A DNA stretch of 19,991 nucleotides from Coemansia sp. RSA 1804 (lineage: Eukaryota > Kickxellomycota > Kickxellomycetes > Kickxellales > Kickxellaceae): NCBI GenBank assembly GCA_027578815.1, contig JANBTH010000347.1, forward strand, positions 1 to 19,991, written 5' to 3'. Position 1 is the first letter of the stretch. The number at the start of each line of letters is the position of its first letter. Made by a program: the position numbers and the translations under genes. Shown here one piece after another: positions 1-6,917 of this stretch. The notes under the pieces were generated by a model. The model saw only the letters and a program-made list of their open reading frames with translations. It was not told the DNA's origin and searched no databases.

Positions 1-1131
1 GGAAGAACGCCTAGAGAGGCATGTAGGCCATGCACATCTACGCGAATGGGGCTTTTGGAAAGCCATGGCGCTGGCGTTGTTGTTCTTATGTCTGCGGCAG
101 CTGCCATCGAGTGTGGAGCACCAATCTACGGCATTGTGGGCATGTCGCAGTTAGCATCGGACAAGCAAGGACGCTCAGTGCCCGCACCAGGCCAAGGAAT
201 TCTGACTTTTGCGCAAGAAAGTCGCTTATCTGTTGACAACAGCTGTTCCTTGCGTGTTCTGGACATTGGATATCGCCGCCAACAGCTCGAACGCCAGTTA
301 AGGATCCTAGACGCAATGGAAAAGAGCGAAATGGAGTCTGCTTACGAAACCTCGGTCAAGTATGATACAGACGACAACGGTGTTGTAGCACAGATAAAGC
401 AAGAGTACGCACTGCAAAGAAAATATGCGCGGGATGTTTGGAGCAACGGGTTCTGGGCAAACAGCAGAAGCAGCATATCGCCGATCCGCGGCAATCTATC
501 GGTCTGGGGGCTGAATATTGACGACATTGGTGTTGCTTATTTCCACGGAACATCCACGCCTGCCAACGACAAGAACGAGTCGGATGTAGTAAATGCACAG
601 ATGAGGCATCTGGGCCGCACACCAGGAAACATAGTTCCAGTGGTCAGTCAAAAGTGGCTGACTGGGCATCCAAAGGGCCCGGCGGCAATGTTTATGCTTA
701 ACAGCGTTTTACAATCACTGCGCACAGGCATCATTCCAGGCAACCGCAATGCAGACAACATTGACTCTGAGCTGAGAGAGTACGAGTACATGCTTTACTT
801 ATCCAAAAGTGTCCAGACATCTGGCATCAAGGCGGCAATGCTCACATCCTTTGGATTCGGACAGGTGGGTGGCGAGCTTCTAATTGTCCACCCAGACTAC
901 TTGTTTGCCGCTCTGACGCACAGTGAGTTGGAAGAGTATAACAGCAAGATGGTTGCTAGAAACAACAAATCCTATCGCCACTGGCAAGACACTCTTGCTG
1001 GCAACCATTCGTTTGTGCAAGTCAAAGATAGACCGCCATTTTTGCCATACATAGAGAAGCAGGTGTATCTGGATCCAATGGCTCGTGCGCGACTCAATCC
1101 ATCAACTGGCTCCTATGAAATTAGTCTATAA
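1..1131 (+). CDS. FAS2: Fatty acid synthase alpha subunit, C-terminal part (ketoacyl synthase), 5' partial
   Basis: This frame is open from base 1, so the gene enters from the left edge; the first ATG at 46 is internal. The 376 visible codons match the second half of the ketoacyl synthase (KS) domain of the fungal cytosolic type I FAS alpha chain, which condenses malonyl and acyl groups on the acyl carrier protein during palmitate synthesis. Family hallmarks are the block beginning GRTP and ending ESHGAG (codons 1-25), catalytic His in FHGTST (codon at 544-546), and Lys/His of SQKWLTGHPKG (652-654 and 667-669). The active-site Cys lies upstream, outside the window. The protein stops shortly after the YLDPMAR block that closes the KS domain. 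In yeast FAS2 a phosphopantetheinyl transferase (PPT) domain follows there; none is seen here in any frame before the next gene. Whether this is a genuine short form or a damaged gene cannot be decided here. Identification is very secure. Confidence 0.95.
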   Translation, partial: GRTPREACRPCTSTRMGLLESHGAGVVVLMSAAAAIECGAPIYGIVGMSQLASDKQGRSVPAPGQGILTFAQESRLSVDNSCSLRVLDIGYRRQQLERQLRILDAMEKSEMESAYETSVKYDTDDNGVVAQIKQEYALQRKYARDVWSNGFWANSRSSISPIRGNLSVWGLNIDDIGVAYFHGTSTPANDKNESDVVNAQMRHLGRTPGNIVPVVSQKWLTGHPKGPAAMFMLNSVLQSLRTGIIPGNRNADNIDSELREYEYMLYLSKSVQTSGIKAAMLTSFGFGQVGGELLIVHPDYLFAALTHSELEEYNSKMVARNNKSYRHWQDTLAGNHSFVQVKDRPPFLPYIEKQVYLDPMARARLNPSTGSYEISL

Positions 1132-1820
1132 ACTATTTTGGAGGGTTTATATTTGTTCGTTTTAATTAAAGCAGCATGAACAATGTAATGCCTATGAAAC
1201 AGAACCACAAATCGTAATTATCAGGTGGCTGCTTTGGATAATGCATCTTGCATAGAGAAAACTTGCGCTCGGCGTAAAAATCGGGGGGTCAGGCTTCTGC
1301 CGGATTATTAATGGCTTGCGGAATATAACCAGATTTCCAAACGTTTTAGGCACAGCACGCTTGCTTCATTTGCCTATTATTATTGCCTTTTTTGTTATCG
1401 TTTGTCATTTTAACTATCTGAAACATCAAGTGCCAGCTAGGGCAAGGACGACTTGTGTCACATTTCTAATTTCCGGGACTGTGAACTTACATAGAGTGAG
1501 CATTGCTGAAATCGAAAATAAAGACCATTGCAACCTACGCATACCACTTAACTACCGCATCCATTGTTTATGGCCCAGTTAGATCTGAGCCCAGTGGTGT
1601 CATCGGTGGAGAACTCTTATCGACGATGAACAACGAGATTCACTACTTTTTTGGATTTGTAAGCAGTCACTTTTTCGACGACAGTAATGATGGAATTTTT
1701 CGATTGGATTTTTCGTCTTTACGGAGTTCGGAAGAAAACACATTTTCTGTATGGAAACCCTCTTTCATAAAAAACTAACCTATTATTAATCTGCTTGGAG
1801 AGGGATTGCAAGTATTGCCA
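1132..1820. other. Intergenic region between FAS2 and OYE1
   Basis: About 690 bases of AT-rich DNA holding the FAS2 3' untranslated region and the upstream part of the OYE1 promoter. Two overlapping plus-strand frames (1316-1582 and 1503-1778) are open but have no recognisable protein signature. I looked specifically for a displaced PPT domain of FAS2 and did not find one. No tRNA-like or snRNA-like element was recognised. Confidence 0.6.
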
Positions 1821-1827
1821 TATATAA
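1821..1827 (+). promoter_or_regulatory. TATA box of OYE1
   Basis: A perfect TATATAA lies 140 bp upstream of the OYE1 start codon. It is followed by a pyrimidine-rich stretch (about 1860-1930) typical of fungal transcription start regions and leaders. The second OYE copy has a comparable TATA-like element at a similar distance from its ancestral start. Confidence 0.6.
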
Positions 1828-1966
1828 ACCCACACGCTCCGCCTGCTTCGGTCAGATTCATCACGGCTTCTCTTCTTTACTTTACTCCTTTTTCTTTCTC
1901 ATCTTAGACGTTCTTAATTTTTTATTTCAAACAACAAAAGCTAGCCTACATTTATTAGTAACAGCT

Positions 1967-3217
1967 ATGACTATTATTGACGCGCATAACTTCTTTCAGG
2001 AGCAGAAAGGCCTTGGTCCAGGTGCTGCTGTTCAACCAACAGCTTCTGAGATCAAGCAGGGCTTCACCACGATTAAAAGCAATCCTGATCCTCTTCCCAA
2101 GCTGTTCCAGCCACTGAACATTCGCGGTCTGACGCTAAAGAACCGTGCTGTCGTCAGCCCCATGTGCATGTACTCGGGAACAGACGGGTTTGCCAACGAT
2201 TTCCATCTGGCGCACATTGGCCAGTATGCACTGCGCGGCCTTGGACTGATTATCATGGAGGCAACCAGTGTTGTTCCAGAGGGACGTATCTCTCCTAACT
2301 GTCTGGGACTCTGGAAGGACGAGCACATTGAGAAGCTTACACAGATTGTAAACCTGGCGCATGCAAATAAGTCAGCAATTGGAATCCAGCTAGCACACGC
2401 TGGACGCAAGTCGAGCACTACAGCACTTTGGCTGATAAAGGAACGGGGTTCAAACGCCGATGCTCAGAATGGGGGATGGCCCGATAACGTGGTTGGTCCT
2501 TCGGCGGTCCCTTACAACAATGGGTCGTGGACTCCCAAGGAGCTGAGCATTGGAGATATTAAAAATATTCAGCAGTCGTTTGCTGATGCAGCAGTGCGTG
2601 CAAACAAGGCCGGGTTTGATGTTGTTGAATTGCATGGCGCTCATGGATATTTGCTTCATGAGTTTCTATCGCCAATCTCCAACAAGCGCACCGATGAGTA
2701 TGGCGGCTCCTTTGAGAACCGCACACGTATGGTAGTGGAAACCGCGCGTGCTGTTCGCAAAGTATGGCCCAAGGAGAAGCCGCTCTTTGTGCGCTTGTCA
2801 ATTACCGATTGGGTGGAACCAAGCGATGAGATCCCAACTGGCGGATGGACCGAAGAAGAAAGCATTGAACTTGCCAAGCTCCTAGTCAAGGAGGGTGTCG
2901 ATTTGATTGACTGTTCAACCAGCGGCAGTAGTCCAAAGCAACAGATTCCTCTGTCTCCAGGATACCAAATTCCATTTGCAACGGCCATCAAGAAGAATGT
3001 TCCTGGAATACTATCGGGCGCTGTTGGTCTTATAACCGAGGCTAAGCAAGCAAACGATGCTGTCGAAGGAGACAAGGCGGACCTTGTATTCCTTGGACGT
3101 GTTTTATTGCGCAATCCAAACTTTGTCCTCGACGCTGCAACCCAACTTGGTGTGTTTCCACAATACCCGCATCAATATGAAAGAGGTCGCAACAAGTCAA
3201 CGTTCACCTTTGTCTAA
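1967..3217 (+). CDS. Class III old yellow enzyme, NADPH dehydrogenase (YqjM-like), copy 1
   Basis: This 416-residue FMN-dependent TIM-barrel oxidoreductase should reduce activated C=C bonds of enals and enones using NADPH. The barrel begins at about residue 46 (LFQPLNIRGLTLKNR). The YqjM-like subclass is shown by Cys67 and Tyr69 in SPMCMYS, the HxxH pair His223/His226 followed by Tyr228 in ELHGAHGY, FLSPISNKRTDEYGG at 233-247, and Arg276. Classical yeast OYE has His/Asn in place of HxxH. The C-terminal phosphate-binding region is LSGAVGLIT (349-357) and FLGRVLLRNP (375-384). The 45-residue N-terminal extension is shared with the copy just downstream. The ATG at 1967 is chosen because that extension aligns with the decayed 5' end of copy 2 and sits 140 bp after a TATA box. 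Residues 150-165, a loop after HAGRK, differ from copy 2 and lack its APW motif. No targeting signal is evident, so a cytosolic location is inferred. The physiological substrate is unknown. Confidence 0.93.
   Translation: MTIIDAHNFFQEQKGLGPGAAVQPTASEIKQGFTTIKSNPDPLPKLFQPLNIRGLTLKNRAVVSPMCMYSGTDGFANDFHLAHIGQYALRGLGLIIMEATSVVPEGRISPNCLGLWKDEHIEKLTQIVNLAHANKSAIGIQLAHAGRKSSTTALWLIKERGSNADAQNGGWPDNVVGPSAVPYNNGSWTPKELSIGDIKNIQQSFADAAVRANKAGFDVVELHGAHGYLLHEFLSPISNKRTDEYGGSFENRTRMVVETARAVRKVWPKEKPLFVRLSITDWVEPSDEIPTGGWTEEESIELAKLLVKEGVDLIDCSTSGSSPKQQIPLSPGYQIPFATAIKKNVPGILSGAVGLITEAKQANDAVEGDKADLVFLGRVLLRNPNFVLDAATQLGVFPQYPHQYERGRNKSTFTFV
2667..2796 (+). repeat. 130-bp near-identical tract shared by the OYE pair, copy 1
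   Basis: This stretch, coding from the SPISNKRTDEYGG region to KPLFVR, differs from 4232-4361 at only 4 of 130 positions by direct reading. Flanking parts of the two genes differ at roughly a quarter of positions. Synonymous sites are conserved too, which points to recent gene conversion rather than protein constraint. Confidence 0.8.
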
Positions 3218-3532
3218 GAAATCCATTGTAAACAAATTTCTTTGTGTTGGAATGCAAGGGTGACGCTTCCAATTTCAGCTTCTGAATATGTAATATGAAA
3301 GGCGCTTTCTACAATTGTTTGAAATTAATGAGACCACCAATTCTTTACTCTATCTAAGTATTGCTAGAGACTTTACACCATGGGGATATGGATATGTTTT
3401 AGACATATAAATTGGCTTGACTTTTCCTTTCACATTCAAAATTGATTGTTTTCAATGACCACTGCACTTTTATTTTTTTTTCTTTCACTTTTCTGTTTGA
3501 CAAGCCAGGATTTTAGTATTATTAAAGCAAAA
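3218..3532. other. Intergenic region between the two OYE copies, with TATA-like element
   Basis: This 315-bp AT-rich spacer contains the OYE1 3' end and the OYE2 promoter. An ATATAAA element at 3405-3411 lies 128 bp before the ATG at 3533, close to the 140-bp spacing in OYE1. That supports 3533 as the ancestral OYE2 start. A T-rich tract runs from about 3467 to 3490. No other gene is seen. Confidence 0.55.
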
Positions 3533-3666
3533 ATGATGTTAATAACCCACACGACTTTTATCATGACCAAAAGGGGCTTGGACCAGGCTCAGCAATCCAG
3601 CCATCAGCATCTGTAATTAAGCAGGGCTCCAGTGCTCTTGCAAGCAATCCCAATCCGCTTCCTAAA
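3533..3666 (+). pseudogene. Frameshifted 5' coding remnant of OYE copy 2
   Basis: Read in the frame of the downstream OYE gene, 3541-3666 encodes a clear match to residues 5-45 of OYE1, including DQKGLGPGSAIQPSAS and NPNPLPK. That frame has no ATG, and a TAA lies at 3523-3525. The matching start codons (ATG ATG at 3533-3538) sit one base out of register, so a single-base indel between about 3538 and 3550 separates the start from the body. Possible explanations are a true frameshift with translation now beginning at 3667, or a sequencing or assembly error that hides an intact gene. The interval is too small for an intron. Confidence 0.75.
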
Positions 3667-4764
3667 ATGTTCCAGCCGCTGAGGATTCGTGAAATGAATC
3701 TCAAGAATCGGATTGCCTTAAGCCCGCTGTGCATGTACTCATCAACAGATGGGTTTGCAACCGACTTCCATATAGCACATGTTGGCCAGTATGCCATGCG
3801 TGGCGTTGGCCTTGTTATCATGGAGGCCACTGCTGTTCATCCCCAGGGCCGTATCACTCCTAACTGTCTAGGAATCTGGAAGGATGAGCACATTGAGAAG
3901 CTTAAGCAAGTTGTAAACTTTGCTCATGCAAACAAGGCGGCTGTTGGGATCCAGCTAGTGCACGCTGGACGCAAGGCTAGTGCAACAGCGCCATGGCTAA
4001 GAGAGACACATGGTGTATACTCTAATGCTGAGAATGGAGGATGGCCCGATAAGGTAGTCGGTCCTTCAGCAGTTTCGTATGACAACGCATCATGGACACC
4101 CAAGGAGCTGAGTGTTAAAGAGATTAAGAACATCCAGCAATCATTTGTTGATGCTGCTGTGCGTGCAGACAAGGCTGGATTCGATGTCGTTGAACTTCAT
4201 GCAGCTCATGGGTACTTGCTTCATCAGTTTTTATCGCCAATCTCCAACAAGCGCACCGACGAGTATGGCGGCTCCTTTGAGAACCGCACACGCATGGTAG
4301 TGGAAACCGCGCGTGCTGTTCGCAAAGTGTGGCCCAAGGAGAAGCCGCTCTTTGCGCGCTTTTCGATTACTGACTGGGTTGAGCCCAGCGACGAGATTCC
4401 AACCGGCGGATGGACCGAAGAAGAAAGCATTGAGCTTGCCAAGCTTCTAGTCAAAGAAAGTGTTGATCTGATTGACTGCTCCACTGGAGCTCTGTCTCCC
4501 GAGCAAAAGCTTCCACCGCTGGTTCCCGGGTACCAAGTTCCATTTGCAACAGCTATCAAGAAGGATGTCCCTGGAATGCTCTCAGGCACTGTTGGTCTTA
4601 TTACCGAGGCTAAGCAGGCAAATGATATTCTTGAGGAAGAAAAGGCGGACCTTGTCTTCCTTGGGCGTATACTGGTACGCAATCCAAACTTTGTCCTCGA
4701 CGCTGCAGCCCAACTTAGTGTGTATGCGCAGCACGCACACCAATACGATAAATGTCGTCAGTAG
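3667..4764 (+). CDS. Class III old yellow enzyme, NADPH dehydrogenase (YqjM-like), copy 2
   Basis: This is a tandem paralogue of the preceding OYE: 365 residues from the first in-frame ATG, which falls exactly at the start of the TIM barrel (MFQPLRIREMNLKNR). Catalytic features are intact: Cys22 and Tyr24 in SPLCMYS, His178/His181/Tyr183 in ELHAAHGY, and the FLSPISNKRTDEYGG block. The loop after HAGRK reads ASATAPW here, unlike copy 1. The C terminus is shorter (ends YDKCRQ). Expected chemistry is FMN- and NADPH-dependent ene reduction. The N-terminal 45 residues found in copy 1 exist in the DNA upstream but are out of frame, so this start is forced by the present sequence rather than clearly ancestral. 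Because the barrel is complete, the product could still be active. The gene is convergent with the SR140-like gene. Confidence 0.9.
   Translation: MFQPLRIREMNLKNRIALSPLCMYSSTDGFATDFHIAHVGQYAMRGVGLVIMEATAVHPQGRITPNCLGIWKDEHIEKLKQVVNFAHANKAAVGIQLVHAGRKASATAPWLRETHGVYSNAENGGWPDKVVGPSAVSYDNASWTPKELSVKEIKNIQQSFVDAAVRADKAGFDVVELHAAHGYLLHQFLSPISNKRTDEYGGSFENRTRMVVETARAVRKVWPKEKPLFARFSITDWVEPSDEIPTGGWTEEESIELAKLLVKESVDLIDCSTGALSPEQKLPPLVPGYQVPFATAIKKDVPGMLSGTVGLITEAKQANDILEEEKADLVFLGRILVRNPNFVLDAAAQLSVYAQHAHQYDKCRQ
4232..4361 (+). repeat. 130-bp near-identical tract shared by the OYE pair, copy 2
   Basis: Partner of 2667-2796 with four substitutions in 130 bases and no indels. Shorter identical patches occur downstream, for example around 4405-4425 and 4679-4707, so conversion may have been patchy. 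Confidence 0.8.
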
Positions 4765-4851
4765 TGAAATCTCAGATCAGCTCAAAATGAAAGGGAGTTT
4801 TCTTGCATATATAAAAGCTTCAATTTCACCATAGCATTATCTCTTTAGTTT

Positions 4852-6775
4852 CTATATAAACATATAAGCCAGTTTATGAATGTCCTTACTTGGGAACACC
4901 ATCCACACCTCCCATACGGCCAGAACCGCAAGCACGGTTTTGCGAAAACTCTCGGCCTTGAGTCTTGCATCAATGCTTTTGAATGTCTCGGCAAGATGCT
5001 CGAAAACAGGACGCAGCTTCGCCTCAAAGGCCTGTCTCAAGCGCCACGCATTAGGAACAGGCGTCGAGCAGTTATGGAGTATGTCTGAAATCAGCATCAG
5101 TTTGGCAAGCTTTTCGACTGGCAAGGATTCTGGATCAGTAAGCGACTGGCACACAACATCAACAACATCAGATGCCGCATACGCATGGTCAATCGCAAAA
5201 ACCATGGCCTCTGCAATCACTCCACGCTGTGCCACTGCACCCTGTTGCACCCTGCGCACACGCTGCACTAGACGATCGTGTGCCCGCTTTCCGAGCTTGT
5301 CACGCTGATGGTCACCATGGGCACGCTCTGCTTGCTCTTCCGCCTCGCTAGAGGCTGTATCAACACCATCGCCATCCAAGTCATCCACATCAGCAGCCTT
5401 TACATGCTCAGCAACCCCAGGCGGTACCCAGACTGGACCCTTGTCGTGCATAAAAAACATCTGGTCGCGCCATTCGTGCTTTGTGTCTCCATTCAGAAGC
5501 GAATACATGCGCCATCGGTAGTAAACATGCTCAGGCAGCTCGTAGTCCGTCAGGAAAGCAAAGCGTGAGTCGTCTGCCTTGCGTGAAATCAGAAGAAGCT
5601 CAAAAATTGGGCCGTGCGTAATAACATGCTCCACAGTCCAATGGATCAACCGAACTAGACGGTGGTCCAGCGGTGTCTCCACGTGCACCTCTGGAATGCT
5701 GTCATCGTTTCTGGCATTCGTTGGCATTCTTGCGTTGAAAGGATGGCCTGTGGATGGAGTCCGTTGTGGATTCTCAGCATCAAGCACAAATAAAGGCTTC
5801 TCTGGCAGAGAAACACGTTTACCCCAGCATACGCGCAAAGAAAGCCCATTAAGATTCTGGCCATCCATATTGCTTAGTGCAGACGCAGCAGCCTCACGGT
5901 CCATAAAACTAACAAACCCGGTATTACGTTGTCTGGCAAACTCTTCCGAAGTTCGTGGCCACATTATCTTTGCGCTAGCAACGGGCCCAAACCTCGCAAA
6001 AGCCAGACAAAGCGCATGCTCGTCTACATCGATGTGAATGTTTGTGATATACAGATTGGTGGTCTCGCCATCGTCGATACCCATGCCATGCGCTGGCTGT
6101 CTAGGTAGACTCTTTTGCATAAGCAAAGAACCGTCTTCAGGCACAGAAGCAGAACTGGCATGGGTGTGACGATCCTGTCGCTTCGTTTTGCGAAGCTGCT
6201 GTTTCAGCCCCCTCTTCTCCTGGCCCCGCTTGAGCTCTTCCAGAAACAAGTCAAGATTACGCTTTTTCTTATTGCTGCCAGTGCGAGTACCATCCACTAG
6301 AGCATTGCTGCTGTAATCCACGGAAGGCTCTGTAATGCTGTCGCTATGACCCTTTGTCCCTAGTCCACTGTGTAGCTGCTGTTTCCCCTTGTCATTCCCC
6401 AGGCTAGTGTCGCCTCCATCAATGAAGTCGTCGTCTGCCGTAAATAAGGACGACAGTTCTGCTGTTTTCTCGGGCTTCTGGGTGCTGGCACTTCTTTCAT
6501 CGGCATCGCTAGCATCAAACACATTTTTCACTGACTAGAGTGTCTGGGGGTATAAAAATAACAACTCAATTAGCTGAATGCAAGTCAAGAAAGAGTCAGT
6601 CATCCATACATTCGCTACTTGTCTTCAACCTTTGTCAAAAAGTATAGTTTTGAATGTTCTAACTGCTGTAAGGGCGAGCTGTTGTTACCTGCTGTGTCGA
6701 CTTTGAATCAGCTGAAACCAGTTTCTTGGGCCCAAGGCCAAGCAAAAGTGGTTTTCCGATCTTGCGTTTCTGCAT
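4852..6775 (-). CDS. U2 snRNP-associated SR140/U2SURP-like protein (RRM, SURP, CID), two exons
   Basis: Inferred model: exon 1 at 6775-6689, intron 6688-6535, exon 2 at 6534-4852, giving 589 residues. It should bind pre-mRNA with the U2 snRNP during spliceosome assembly in the nucleus. Approximate domains are an NLDLFLEELKRGQEKR helix (residues 121-136) that matches the human protein, an RRM (187-270, with TTNLYITNI and FARFGPVASAKIMWPRT), a SURP module (320-375, HGPIFELLL, HVYYRWRMYSLL), an acidic linker with DDLDGDGVD, and an RNA polymerase II CTD-interacting domain (450-585). Exon 2 alone would need a GTG start, not expected in a eukaryote. The short exon 1 supplies an ATG in a good context (AAAATGC) and joins in phase. 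The protein ends right after the CID: the cwf21 region and RS-rich tail of the human protein are absent. The product is secure; exon 1 is moderately so. Confidence 0.88.
6535..6688 (-). other. Inferred intron of the SR140-like gene (154 bp)
   Basis: The donor is CAG|GTAACA and the acceptor is CTCTAG|TCAGTG, joined in phase 0. A CTAAT branch candidate lies about 40 nt before the acceptor. The nearer alternative acceptor (CCCCCAG) would bring in an in-frame TAG, so it is excluded. The donor is weaker than GTAAGT or GTATGT. Confidence 0.6.
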
Positions 6776-6917
6776 TTTATGTATGAAGAAAGTACAATAA
6801 TAGAATTGAAGATTGTATTGAAGGAAGAGAAAGGAGAAAATATGAATCAAAAGGACTGGAGCAATGAAATAAGTGAAAACTGCATTTTTCATTCAATCAA
6901 AAAATAGTAATAAAGGC

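Noticed and set aside
1316..1778. Two overlapping plus-strand frames (88 and 91 codons) between FAS2 and OYE1
   Set aside because: They lie in AT-rich spacer DNA in different frames, have no recognisable motif, and do not resemble the missing FAS PPT domain.
1955..1961. TTAGTAA, a Yap1/AP-1-like stress site before OYE1
   Set aside because: It sits 5 bp before the start codon, inside the expected leader, so it is unlikely to be a promoter site; a 7-mer is weak evidence.
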